DNA from: JASMHC01 sp964476515 | GTDB taxonomy: Bacteria; Pseudomonadota; Alphaproteobacteria; Rhodobacterales; Rhodobacteraceae | Assembly (NCBI GenBank): GCA_964476515.1 | Contig: CAYZAY010000052.1 | Coordinates: 1 to 16,762, forward strand | Reading direction: 5' to 3' | Length of the DNA stretch: 16,762 bases | Part shown: one piece after another, positions 6,126-13,297 of the stretch | Layout: each line of letters opens with the position of its first letter | Numbering within the stretch: the first letter of the stretch is position 1 | The notes under the pieces: generated by a model | Seen by the model: only the letters and a program-made list of their open reading frames with translations | Databases searched by the model: none | What the model was told of the DNA's origin: nothing | Translations under genes and position numbers: made by a program

Positions 6126-6344
6126 TTAGGCTTTTGAGCCGTATGCGCAGTCGAACGCGATTTGTTCGATGTTGGTACGGTTGATGCCAAGATCATTCAG
6201 CTCACGCGATGTGAGAGCGTTCAGTTCGCGAACAGCGACGCGGTATTGGTGTTTTTGGATGATGCGGTCCGCCAGAACTTTGAGGACTTCAGCAAAGCGA
6301 ATGCTGAAACCGGCAGGTGCATGGGTGTCTGCAAAAGTTGCCAT
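6126..6344 (-). CDS. ccaF1: DUF1127 small RNA-binding protein (CcaF1-like)
   Basis: A 72-residue basic-type protein. Its C-terminal half, VAVRELNALTSRELNDLGINRTNIEQIA, has the DUF1127 pattern (LxxLxxRxLxDLGIxRxxI). In Rhodobacter sphaeroides the homolog CcaF1 binds RNA and takes part in maturation and turnover of the sRNAs encoded just downstream, and the same order is seen here. The start MATFADTH is supported by AGGAAAG about eight bases upstream. A longer in-frame reading to 6440 covers the leader and candidate promoter and is rejected. The stop lies 11 nt before the first array hairpin, so protein and sRNAs should come from one transcript. In R. sphaeroides this promoter is read by heat-shock-type sigma factors; that is inferred, not shown, here. 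Confidence 0.88.
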   Translation of the reverse strand: MATFADTHAPAGFSIRFAEVLKVLADRIIQKHQYRVAVRELNALTSRELNDLGINRTNIEQIAFDCAYGSKA

Positions 6345-6396
6345 TTTCGTATCTTTCCTAAATGCGTTAGCGACGTTGTCGCGTTTCTTGAGGTGA

Positions 6397-6424
6397 TACA
6401 TAGTGAAATGCTGCAGGTGCACAA
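6397..6424 (-). promoter_or_regulatory. candidate promoter of the ccaF1-sRNA operon
   Basis: On the minus strand TTGTGC (6419-6424) is followed after 16 bp by TATGTA (6397-6402). Transcription would start near 6390, giving a leader of about 45 nt. The leader contains a small inverted repeat (GCGAC-AAC-GTCGC, 6370-6382). Which sigma factor reads it cannot be decided from these hexamers. Confidence 0.45.
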
Positions 6425-6545
6425 TCCGGAGAATCCTCAATCCCGCTATGCAGAAAATGCATATGTGGAAACTACGTAGATAAAGGGGCTTGCGGTTTTG
6501 GCGAAATGAATCACCTATGTCCGCAATTAGTTAGGAGAAGATGCG

Positions 6546-7616
6546 ATGAGCGTGACCAAAGAAGACGTTTTAGAAACCCTTTCGCGGATGGCAGTGCCAA
6601 ACGGGGGCGATCTTGTGTCTCGTGATATGGTGCGTGCGTTGACGGTTGATGGTGGCGATGTGCGGTTTGTAATCGAAGCGCCAAGCGCGGATGTCGCCCA
6701 GCAAATGGCACCGGTTGAAAATGCTGCGCGCGCGGCGGTCGAAGCGATGCCGGGGGTTGCGAAAGTGTCAGTTGTGCTGACCGCACATGGCCCCGCTGAA
6801 AAGCCGGCACCAAATTTAAAGGTCGGGGGCCATCCGAAGCCTCAGCAAGGGCCGATGCGTGTGGAAGGCGTGAAAAAGATCATTGCTATCGCTTCGGGCA
6901 AAGGCGGGGTTGGCAAGTCGACGGTGTCGTCCAATCTGGCGGTCGCCTTGGCGCGGCAGGGACGTAAGGTTGGGTTGCTGGATGCAGATATCTACGGGCC
7001 GTCCCAGCCGCGTATGATGGGCACGACCAAAAAGCCGGGTGCTTCGCCCGACGGTGAAAAGATTGTTCCGCTTGATGTGCACGGTGTGAAAATGATGTCG
7101 ATCGGCTCCATGGTTGATCCGGATCAGGCGTTGATCTGGCGCGGTCCTATGTTGATGGGGGCACTTCAACAGTTGTTGGGCCAAGTCGAATGGGCGCCGC
7201 TTGATATCCTGATTATCGACATGCCCCCTGGAACAGGTGATGTGCAGCTAACGCTTGGCCAAAAGACCGAGATCAACGGAGCAATCATTGTATCGACGCC
7301 TCAGGATGTGGCGCTATTGGATGCGCGCAAAGCGATCAACATGTTCCAGAAACTCAAGACACCGATCCTAGGGATGATTGAGAACATGTCGTTCTATACC
7401 TGCCCGAATTGCGGAGACGAGGCGCATATCTTTGGTCACGGCGGTGTTGAGCATGAGGCCGAAAAGCTTGGTGTTCCACTGCTGGCGGCGCTGCCGATTG
7501 ACCTAAACACCCGATTGGGCGGCGATGGTGGCACCCCCGTCGCGGCGGGTGAGGGGCAGATAGCAGATGCCTATCTGAAGTTGGCTGAGGGGCTGATAAA
7601 AGCCGATATGGCCTAG
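6546..7616 (+). CDS. apbC: iron-sulfur cluster carrier protein Mrp/ApbC
   Basis: A cytosolic P-loop ATPase of the Mrp/NBP35 family that binds and delivers Fe-S clusters. The N-terminal MIP18/DUF59-like domain (about 3-80) is followed by a low-complexity linker (82-105) and the ATPase domain. The deviant Walker A is GKGGVGKST (118-126, with signature Lys119 and Lys124), the DADIYGPSQ switch lies at 146-154, and IIDMPPGTGD at 223-232. The cluster-binding pair Cys286/Cys289 sits in TCPNCG (285-290). At 356 residues the length is normal for the two-domain form. AGGAGA (6533-6538) lies seven bases before the ATG. It is divergent from ccaF1 across about 200 bp. CTTGCGG (6489) and CCTATGT (6514) upstream faintly resemble a heat-shock promoter, but the spacing is long and I do not rely on it. 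Confidence 0.95.
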   Translation: MSVTKEDVLETLSRMAVPNGGDLVSRDMVRALTVDGGDVRFVIEAPSADVAQQMAPVENAARAAVEAMPGVAKVSVVLTAHGPAEKPAPNLKVGGHPKPQQGPMRVEGVKKIIAIASGKGGVGKSTVSSNLAVALARQGRKVGLLDADIYGPSQPRMMGTTKKPGASPDGEKIVPLDVHGVKMMSIGSMVDPDQALIWRGPMLMGALQQLLGQVEWAPLDILIIDMPPGTGDVQLTLGQKTEINGAIIVSTPQDVALLDARKAINMFQKLKTPILGMIENMSFYTCPNCGDEAHIFGHGGVEHEAEKLGVPLLAALPIDLNTRLGGDGGTPVAAGEGQIADAYLKLAEGLIKADMA

Positions 7617-7642
7617 TTTACCCGTATATGGGGGTTTATGGG

Positions 7643-7668
7643 AAAGGTCGCCAAGCTGGCGGCCTTTT
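7643..7668 (+). terminator. intrinsic terminator after mrp/apbC
   Basis: GGTCGCC (7646-7652) pairs with GGCGGCC (7658-7664), including one G-U pair, around the loop AAGCT. The stem is followed by TTTT and preceded by AAA. It lies 27 bp after the stop codon. Confidence 0.75.
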
Positions 7669-7697
7669 ATCGATTCTTGGCTATGAATATGGGAGAT

Positions 7698-7720
7698 TCG
7701 GCCAGATTGGCCGAGATTTT
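7698..7720. repeat. second hairpin downstream of mrp
   Basis: TCGGCCA (7698-7704) and TGGCCGA (7708-7714) are perfect 7-bp arms with loop GAT, followed by GATTTT. It may be a back-up terminator or an operator. Confidence 0.4.
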
Positions 7721-7880
7721 CGCACTTGATCAGAGAAAATGTGAAAATTGTTGGGAACTCATGGGTGGCTCTGAGTAGACTATATATAGTGCGTTTAGGA
7801 ATGGTGACCCCAATTTATTGCCCTAAAAGCTGATTTTGTATCATTTCGCTCGCATTTGCTGTGCAGTGTGGATAGTGTAT
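7721..7880. other. non-coding spacer upstream of the MraZ boxes
   Basis: I see no convincing gene here. The only structured item is a 12-bp perfect palindrome, ACTATATATAGT (7779-7790). The stretch is more AT-rich than its surroundings, as expected for a promoter region. Confidence 0.4.
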
Positions 7881-7925
7881 TCCCATAAATTTTCCTTGCT
7901 TCCCATGAATTCCCATGCCATCCAT
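7881..7925. promoter_or_regulatory. MraZ box array (10-bp phased TCCCA repeats)
   Basis: TCCCATAAAT (7881), TCCCATGAAT (7901) and TCCCATGCCA (7911) stand on an exact 10-bp grid, with weaker matches at 7891 (TTTCC) and 7921 (TCCAT). On the other strand this is TGGGA repeated with 5-nt gaps, the direct-repeat site described for MraZ (TGGGN separated by 5 nt). It lies about 250 bp before mraZ, at the probable start of the cluster's long leader, so autoregulation of mraZ and the dcw genes is expected. A -35-like TTGCTT (7896-7901) lies inside the array. Confidence 0.8.
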
Positions 7926-7929
7926 GTTG

Positions 7930-8139
7930 TCACGATGAGGACGGGCTCATAAGGGCGATAAGACCCAAAAGGCACCAAAGTCAGGTTTCATACAGGCACC
8001 CGCATTCATCGAACGTAGAGATCCGGCGCGCGAGCGAGCAGACATCCCCCCAGGTGGCGCGCGCAGCTGGACACCCCGCAAGGCGGGACGAGGGCGGCGG
8101 ATAGGGCGGTGGCAGCATCCCTATCCGCCGTTTCGTTTC
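7930..8139 (+). ncRNA. upsM: UpsM-like sRNA / long 5' leader of mraZ
   Basis: Between the MraZ boxes and mraZ lie about 250 bp without an ORF but with strong secondary structure. GCGCGCG (8026-8032) can pair with CGCGCGC (8058-8064), there is a small CCCGC/GCGGG hairpin (8075-8087), and a 12-bp hairpin with a T-rich tail closes the region. In Rhodobacter sphaeroides the same position holds UpsM, an abundant sRNA of about 200 nt made by partial termination and processing of the extended dcw leader. Position, length and the 3' hairpin agree. The 5' end given here is an estimate from the box position. Confidence 0.7.
8095..8139 (+). terminator. terminator-like hairpin at the 3' end of the mraZ leader RNA
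   Basis: CGGCGGATAGGG (8095-8106) and CCCTATCCGCCG (8119-8130) are perfect 12-bp arms around a 12-nt loop, followed by TTTCGTTTC. The interrupted T-run suggests incomplete termination, which would release an sRNA yet let enough polymerase into mraZ. It ends 39 bp before the mraZ start. Confidence 0.72.
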
Positions 8140-8178
8140 AAGCGGGTCGGTTAGTGAAAACGGGGGAAGGTGAGGACA

Positions 8179-8685
8179 GTGGGCCGCAAGCTAAGGTTCA
8201 TAGGCGAGAGCCACCACAAAGTGGATGGTAAGGGCAGGGTGTCTATCCCTGCTGCTTTTCGTCGTGTGTTGGCTTCTGGCGATCCTGACTCTCCTGAAGG
8301 CGGCAACCCTCAGCTGGTCATCGTATATGGCGATGATAAGCGAAACTTCCTTGAGTGTTTCACGGTTTCCGCAATCGAAAAGATTTATGACAAGATTGAA
8401 CGCCTTCCGCGGGCAAATCCGCGTCGCAAGGCTTTGCAGCGCTTGTATTCAACGCATGCGCTGTCAACGTCGGTTGATGAGACGGGGCGTCTAGTTCTCC
8501 CTGCGAAGCTCCGCGAAAAGATCGGCCTTGATGAAGGGGCGTTTTTTGCGTCAACCGGCGAGACTTTTGAAATCTGGAAGCCCGAGACCTATGACGAGGT
8601 ATTTGGCGCGACACCGGATACAGAAGACGATTTTGATCCTGACGTGGATGCGTCGGTCTATTTGGATGGCGATGAGGATATATAA
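8179..8685 (+). CDS. mraZ: transcriptional regulator MraZ
   Basis: A DNA-binding regulator of the division and cell-wall cluster that forms a ring-shaped oligomer. There are two SpoVT/AbrB-like half-motifs: VDGKGRVSIPAAFR (15-28) and VDETGRLVLPAKLRE (99-113), with the DxxGR signature in both (Asp16-Arg20 and Asp100-Arg104). The C-terminus is very acidic (147-168). I choose the GTG at 8179 (168 residues, MGRKLRFIGESHHK) because family members begin like this and because GGGGGAAGG (8162-8170) lies eight bases upstream. An in-frame GTG at 8170 would add three residues but overlaps that Shine-Dalgarno. Its probable binding sites, the phased TCCCA repeats, lie about 250 bp upstream. Two bases separate its stop from the rsmH start. 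Confidence 0.93.
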   Translation: MGRKLRFIGESHHKVDGKGRVSIPAAFRRVLASGDPDSPEGGNPQLVIVYGDDKRNFLECFTVSAIEKIYDKIERLPRANPRRKALQRLYSTHALSTSVDETGRLVLPAKLREKIGLDEGAFFASTGETFEIWKPETYDEVFGATPDTEDDFDPDVDASVYLDGDEDI

Positions 8686-8687
8686 AT

Positions 8688-9677
8688 ATGTCCGCGCTGC
8701 CCGCCCAAAACGCTCCTCATGTACCTGTTCTTCTCCGCCCGCTTTTGCGGGCTGTTTCGCCTGTAAAGGGTGTGTGGCTTGACGGCACCTTTGGCGCTGG
8801 CGGGTACAGCCGCGCCCTGCTTGAAGAAGGTGCGGACAAGGTTATCGGCGTTGATCGCGATCCACTTGCTTTTGATATGGCATCGGAATGGGCGTCTGAT
8901 TATGGCCCGCGACTAGAGCTGGTTCAGGGCGTGTTTTCGCGCATGGATGAATATGGGTCCGATCTTGATGGGGTCGTTCTGGACCTTGGCGTCAGTTCGA
9001 TGCAGCTTGATCAGGCCGAACGCGGGTTTTCGTTTATGAAGGACGGCCCGCTGGACATGAGGATGAGCCAGAGCGGCGAAAGCGCGGCTGATCTGGTGAA
9101 TGAATCGTCGGAAAGCGAACTGGCGGACATTCTGTATCTTTTCGGTGAAGAACGCGCGAGCCGCAGGATTGCCAAGGCGATTGTTCGCGAACGCAGTGTC
9201 GAGCCGATTACACGTACCTTGCGACTTGCCGGTATTATCGAAGGTTGTCTTCCCCGCTCAAAACCCGGTCAAAGCCATCCGGCGACGCGCAGCTTTCAGG
9301 GTCTGCGCATTGCGGTAAACAACGAATACGGCGAATTGTTCGAAGGTTTAATGGCTGCAGAGCGCGCACTAAAACCTGGTGGACAGCTTGCGGTGGTGAC
9401 GTTTCACTCAGTCGAAGACCGGATGGTAAAACGCTTCTTACAGGCGCGTTCAGGCAGCGAAGGTCGCGCAAACCGCTATGCACCCGAAGCCGAGGTCGCG
9501 AAGCCCCAGTTCGAACTTTTCAGCAAAAAGGCGATTGGTCCTGATGATCAAGAGCTAGACGAAAACCCCCGCTCGCGCAGCGCCAAATTACGGGTAGCCC
9601 GTCGTACCGATGCGCCTGCAGGCAGCGTTGATGCGAAAAAGCTGGGTATGCCGATACGCAAGGAGGCGAGGAGATGA
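8688..9677 (+). CDS. rsmH: 16S rRNA (cytosine(1402)-N(4))-methyltransferase RsmH
   Basis: Methylates N4 of C1402 in the decoding centre of 16S rRNA using S-adenosylmethionine (formerly MraW). At 329 residues the length is typical. Visible motifs are HVPVLL (11-16), the SAM-binding LDGTFGAGGYS (31-41) with the acidic residue Asp56 in VIGVDRD, LDLGVSSMQLD (98-108), RGFSF (112-116), GPLDMRM (120-126), HPATRSFQGLRI (197-208; most relatives have QALRI), FHSVEDRMVKRF (239-250) and the C-terminal NPRSRSAKLR (293-302). The Shine-Dalgarno TGAGGA (8673-8678) lies inside the end of mraZ, so translation is probably coupled. The stop overlaps the ftsL start as ATGA. Confidence 0.96.
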   Translation: MSALPAQNAPHVPVLLRPLLRAVSPVKGVWLDGTFGAGGYSRALLEEGADKVIGVDRDPLAFDMASEWASDYGPRLELVQGVFSRMDEYGSDLDGVVLDLGVSSMQLDQAERGFSFMKDGPLDMRMSQSGESAADLVNESSESELADILYLFGEERASRRIAKAIVRERSVEPITRTLRLAGIIEGCLPRSKPGQSHPATRSFQGLRIAVNNEYGELFEGLMAAERALKPGGQLAVVTFHSVEDRMVKRFLQARSGSEGRANRYAPEAEVAKPQFELFSKKAIGPDDQELDENPRSRSAKLRVARRTDAPAGSVDAKKLGMPIRKEARR

Positions 9678-10018
9678 AGGTATTTGTCTACACCGTCATT
9701 TTCTTGATGGTCATCGCGCAGGGGTTTTGGGCTTATACCGAAAACTACGAAACCCAAAAATCACTGGCCGAGGCCAAGCGTCTTCAAATTGAGATAGCCA
9801 ATGCACGTGCAAGTCTTGGGGTTCTGCACGCTGAATGGGCGTATCTGAATCGCCCTGATAGGCTTCGTGATCTTGTTGATATGAATTTCGACCGGCTGCA
9901 GCTTTTACCGCTGCGCCCTGAGCAGTTTGGTAAAGTTGCCGAAGTACCACGTAACGGTGTTTTGGCGGAAGATTCCATCGAGCGCGTCACTATTTCCGTG
10001 TTGGAGGTTGATGAATGA
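9674..10018 (+). CDS. ftsL: cell division protein FtsL
   Basis: A small bitopic membrane protein of the divisome that joins FtsB and FtsQ and helps activate the septal synthase FtsWI. It has 114 residues: a short cytoplasmic start, one membrane segment (about 4-21), then a heptad-like helix (about 24-58) and the conserved-looking DLVDMNFDRLQLLPLRPEQF region (66-85). It is identified by size, topology and position between rsmH and ftsI, since FtsL sequences diverge strongly. It has a full Shine-Dalgarno, AAGGAGG (9660-9666), inside the end of rsmH. It overlaps rsmH and ftsI by four bases each (ATGA). Confidence 0.88.
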   Translation: MKVFVYTVIFLMVIAQGFWAYTENYETQKSLAEAKRLQIEIANARASLGVLHAEWAYLNRPDRLRDLVDMNFDRLQLLPLRPEQFGKVAEVPRNGVLAEDSIERVTISVLEVDE

Positions 10019-11799
10019 TCCGCAAGCCTCTTCGACCTTTGGCATTGGTTCTTGAAGCACGGGCCGCGGGGCTAAATCCGCAGGATATTGAACGCGAAAA
10101 CATTCGCGCTCGACATGAACAGGCCCGTGATGCGTCGCGCATGCGCGCTGAAAGTCGTTTGTTGGTGCTCATCCTGGCGTTTGTCAGCCTGTTTGCCTTG
10201 GTTGCGGTCCGCATGGGCACATTGGCGGTTTCTGAGCCGATGGAGCCCCAGACGGCATATTCTGGCCCGTCAATAGTCGCGCAGCGAGGCAATATCGTTG
10301 ACCGCAAGGGTCGCATTCTTGCGACGAATCTTGATACGCATTCGCTGTACGCAACGCCTCAGGACATGGTCGAGCCAGAACTAGCAGCCCAGAGCTTGGC
10401 GCAGATTTTCCCTGATCTGGATGAGCAGGATTTGCTGCGTTGGTTCACGGGTAAGCGCAAATTTTTGTGGGTAAAGAAAAAACTCAGCCCCGAGCAGAAG
10501 CAAGCGGTGCATGATCTGGGTGAACCTGGTCTGAAATTCGGTCCTCGCGAAGTACGGCTTTATCCCAACGGCACTTTGGCATCGCACGTTCTTGGTGGTG
10601 CCAGCTTTGGCCGCGAAGACGTTGCCGCCGCTGAAGTTGTTGGCGTAGCGGGTGTCGAGAAGATGTTTGATGCCTTCCTGCGCGACCCTGCCTATGCAGG
10701 CAAAGAGCTTGAGCTGACAATTGATCTTAGCATCCAGTCCGCCGTCGAAGAAGTGATCCGCGGTGGCATGAAGTTAATGAACGCCAAAGGCGCAGCAGGC
10801 ATTCTGATGGACGCCAACACAGGCAAAATCGTTAGCCTTGTAAGTCTACCGGACTTTGATCCCAATGATCGCCCCGCGCCGCCGACCGAAGGTAATCCAG
10901 CCGATAGCCCGCTGTTCAATCGTGCAGTACAGGGTGTTTATGAACTTGGGTCGACCTTCAAGATATTTGCTGCTGCGCAGGCGTTGGAAATGGGTTTGGT
11001 GACGCCGGATACGATGATTGACATTCGGGGTCCGCTGAAGTGGGGCAAGTTCCGGATCACGGATTTCCACAACTATGGCAAAGAGTTAACTGTACACGAT
11101 GTCATCAAAAAGTCGTCGAACATCGGGTCCGCAAGGCTTGCTTTGATGATCGGTGCGGACAATCAGCAAGAGTTTCTAAAGTCGCTGGGTCTGTTTGAAC
11201 CAACTTCGGTTGAAATGGTCGAAGCTTCGGGCGGGCAGCCAAAGTTCCCGAAAGATTGGAAAGACATTTCCACGATCACGATCAGCTATGGCCACGGCTT
11301 GTCGGCAACCCCGATGCATCTGGCGGCGGCCTATGCAACGCTGGTTAATGGCGGGTTCAAAGTATCCCCTACACTGATGAAACAGGATTACTATGAACGT
11401 GGTCCAAGGGTCGTCAGCCCCGAAACATCGCGCCAGACGCGGGAAATGCTGCGCTCAGTTGTGAAAGAAGGAACAGCAACGTTCGGTGATGTGCCGGGCT
11501 ATGCGGTGGCTGGTAAAACAGGGACAGCAGACAAGGCCAAGGAAACAGGTGGCGGATATTACGAAGATCGTGTGATCTCGACTTTTGCCAGCGCGTTCCC
11601 CGCCCAAAATCCGAAATATGTGCTGGTGGTCACGATGGACGAACCCGAGCTTGCAACAGGCATCGAACCCAAGCGCACCGCAGGTTGGACGGCTGTTCCG
11701 GTGGCGGCAGAGATAATTACTCGGGTCGCTCCGCTATTGGGGCTAAGACCAGAGATTGAACCCACCTCGCAAGCGGGTGTAACAAGCGCCACGAACTGA
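10015..11799 (+). CDS. ftsI: peptidoglycan transpeptidase FtsI (PBP3)
   Basis: A class B penicillin-binding protein that cross-links septal peptidoglycan together with FtsW. Of its 594 residues, about 1-47 are a basic cytoplasmic tail, 48-71 one membrane anchor, then the pedestal domain (GNIVDRKGRILA, 92-103) and the transpeptidase domain. All active-site motifs are present: SxxK as STFK (Ser313, Lys316), SxN as SSN (367-369) and KTG as AGKTGTAD (499-506). The structural motif ITISYGHGLSATPMHLAAAY (421-440) is the family's usual sequence. GGAGG (10003-10007) precedes the ATG by seven bases and lies within ftsL; the genes overlap as ATGA. Thirteen bases separate it from murE. Confidence 0.96.
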   Translation: MIRKPLRPLALVLEARAAGLNPQDIERENIRARHEQARDASRMRAESRLLVLILAFVSLFALVAVRMGTLAVSEPMEPQTAYSGPSIVAQRGNIVDRKGRILATNLDTHSLYATPQDMVEPELAAQSLAQIFPDLDEQDLLRWFTGKRKFLWVKKKLSPEQKQAVHDLGEPGLKFGPREVRLYPNGTLASHVLGGASFGREDVAAAEVVGVAGVEKMFDAFLRDPAYAGKELELTIDLSIQSAVEEVIRGGMKLMNAKGAAGILMDANTGKIVSLVSLPDFDPNDRPAPPTEGNPADSPLFNRAVQGVYELGSTFKIFAAAQALEMGLVTPDTMIDIRGPLKWGKFRITDFHNYGKELTVHDVIKKSSNIGSARLALMIGADNQQEFLKSLGLFEPTSVEMVEASGGQPKFPKDWKDISTITISYGHGLSATPMHLAAAYATLVNGGFKVSPTLMKQDYYERGPRVVSPETSRQTREMLRSVVKEGTATFGDVPGYAVAGKTGTADKAKETGGGYYEDRVISTFASAFPAQNPKYVLVVTMDEPELATGIEPKRTAGWTAVPVAAEIITRVAPLLGLRPEIEPTSQAGVTSATN

Positions 11800-11812
11800 T
11801 CTGGGAAATGGT

Positions 11813-13297
11813 ATGGACGGGCAGACAAAATCACTAAGTGCATTGGGTCTGACAGCGCGTGGTCGCCGAGAGGCTGAGATCACCGGTCTTGCTGTGGACA
11901 ATCGTTTGGTTGAACAAGGGCATCTTTTCGCAGCTTTGCCCGGCGTGAATGTGCATGGGGCAAAGTTTATTCCTGCCGCGCTAGACGCCGGTGCCAGTGC
12001 TATTTTGACCAATGCCGCAGGGGCAAAAATTGCAGAACAGGCATTGGAAGCGTCAGACGCGGCCTTGATCGTTGTTGAAAACCCAAGACAGGCTTTGGCT
12101 TTTGCTGCTGCTTTGTGGTTCGGCGCTCAGCCCGAGGTGATGGTCGCTGTAACTGGTACGAACGGCAAAACTTCGGTGGCCAGCTTCACGCGCCAGATTT
12201 GGAACGAACTGGGGATTGAGGCTGTAAATATCGGAACCACGGGTGTTGAGGGGGCTTGGGAATACCCCCTGAAGCACACAACACCCGAGCCGATTACCCT
12301 GCACCAAGCTTTGGCTGCTGCCTCGGCGGCGGGAGTGGATCACGCAGCGATGGAGGCATCAAGCCACGGGTTAGAGCAGCGTCGCTTGGACGGGGTTCAT
12401 CTTGCAGCAGCGGCGTTCACAAATCTGACGCAGGATCATCTGGATTATCACGACAATTTTGACGCCTATTTCAATGCCAAAGCTGCATTGTTTGATCGGG
12501 TATTACCGGAAGAAGGCGTTGCGGTGATCAATATCGACACGACCTCGGGCATTGATATGGCGGATGTCGCGATGCGGGCGGGGCAGGAACTGTTGGCCGT
12601 AGGCAAAGCGCGTGAGGCAGACTTGCGGCTTTTGGCGCAGCGGTTTGACGCGACTGGTCAAGAAGTGCGGTTGGCCTATGGTGGGCGTATTCACCAGATG
12701 AAACTTAAACTGATAGGCGGTTTTCAGGCTGAAAATGCGATGCTTGCGGCTGGGCTGGCAATCGCGGCTGGATGCGATGCTGATTTGGTGTTCTCGATCC
12801 TTCCGCGTTTGAGGCCGGTTCGTGGGCGGATGCAACTTGCTGCAACGCGTGGCAACGGGGCGGCGGTTTTTGTTGATTACGCGCACACGCCAGATGCAGT
12901 TTCGACAGGGCTTCAGGCGTTGCGTCCCCATGTGATGGGGCGGCTGATTGTCGTTCTGGGCGCTGGCGGTGATCGGGATACGACCAAACGACCGTTGATG
13001 GGCGAGGCGGCAGCGGAACATGCCGATCTGGTGTTTGTGACCGATGACAACCCACGCAGCGAAGACCCTGCCGTGATCCGAACTGCTGTAATGCTGGGCG
13101 CCCCTGATGCTGTTGAGGTTGGCGATCGGGCTGAGGCTATATTACGCGCTGTTGACGCGCTTGGTCCTGGGGATGCGCTACTAATCGCAGGCAAAGGCCA
13201 TGAGACGGGTCAAGTCGTCGGCGATGATGTGCTGCCCTTTGACGATGTTGAACAAGCGAGCATGGCGGTTGCTGCGCTGGATGGGCGTCTGGCATGA
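11813..13297 (+). CDS. murE: UDP-N-acetylmuramoyl-L-alanyl-D-glutamate--2,6-diaminopimelate ligase
   Basis: A cytosolic ATP-dependent Mur ligase that adds the third stem-peptide residue to UDP-MurNAc-L-Ala-D-Glu. Of its 494 residues, the UDP-binding N-terminal domain includes ITGLAVDNR (23-31) and LFAALPG (38-44). The P-loop is VTGTNGKTS (113-121). SSHGLEQRR (183-191) and TNLTQDHLDYH (203-213) follow, then the probable carbamylated Lys223 in NAKAALF. The ligase C-domain has VDYAHTPDA (354-362) and GAGGDRD (383-389). DDNPRSEDP (411-419) contains the DNPR signature of meso-diaminopimelate specificity, so this is a DAP- and not a lysine-adding enzyme. GGGAA (11803-11807) lies five bases before the start. 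The stop overlaps the murF start as ATGA. Confidence 0.97.
   Translation: MDGQTKSLSALGLTARGRREAEITGLAVDNRLVEQGHLFAALPGVNVHGAKFIPAALDAGASAILTNAAGAKIAEQALEASDAALIVVENPRQALAFAAALWFGAQPEVMVAVTGTNGKTSVASFTRQIWNELGIEAVNIGTTGVEGAWEYPLKHTTPEPITLHQALAAASAAGVDHAAMEASSHGLEQRRLDGVHLAAAAFTNLTQDHLDYHDNFDAYFNAKAALFDRVLPEEGVAVINIDTTSGIDMADVAMRAGQELLAVGKAREADLRLLAQRFDATGQEVRLAYGGRIHQMKLKLIGGFQAENAMLAAGLAIAAGCDADLVFSILPRLRPVRGRMQLAATRGNGAAVFVDYAHTPDAVSTGLQALRPHVMGRLIVVLGAGGDRDTTKRPLMGEAAAEHADLVFVTDDNPRSEDPAVIRTAVMLGAPDAVEVGDRAEAILRAVDALGPGDALLIAGKGHETGQVVGDDVLPFDDVEQASMAVAALDGRLA

Noticed and set aside
5636..6184. A 182-aa plus-strand ORF over the sRNA array
   Set aside because: It overlaps the membrane-protein gene in another frame and runs through all the hairpins. 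The translation is low-complexity and resembles nothing I know.
6345..6440. N-terminal extension of the DUF1127 protein
   Set aside because: It covers the ribosome binding site AGGAAAG, the leader inverted repeat and the candidate promoter; family members start at MATFADTH-like sequence.
6489..6520. Heat-shock-type promoter for mrp (CTTGCGG ... CCTATGT)
   Set aside because: The spacer is longer than usual for such promoters and the -35 is only a half match.
7683..7778. A 31-codon plus-strand ORF with a CENC motif downstream of mrp
   Set aside because: It has no Shine-Dalgarno and spans a terminator-like hairpin. The short length makes it likely to be chance.
7930..8139. RNase P RNA in the mraZ leader
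   Set aside because: I looked for the conserved GAGGAAAGTCC and ACAGAA elements and found neither.
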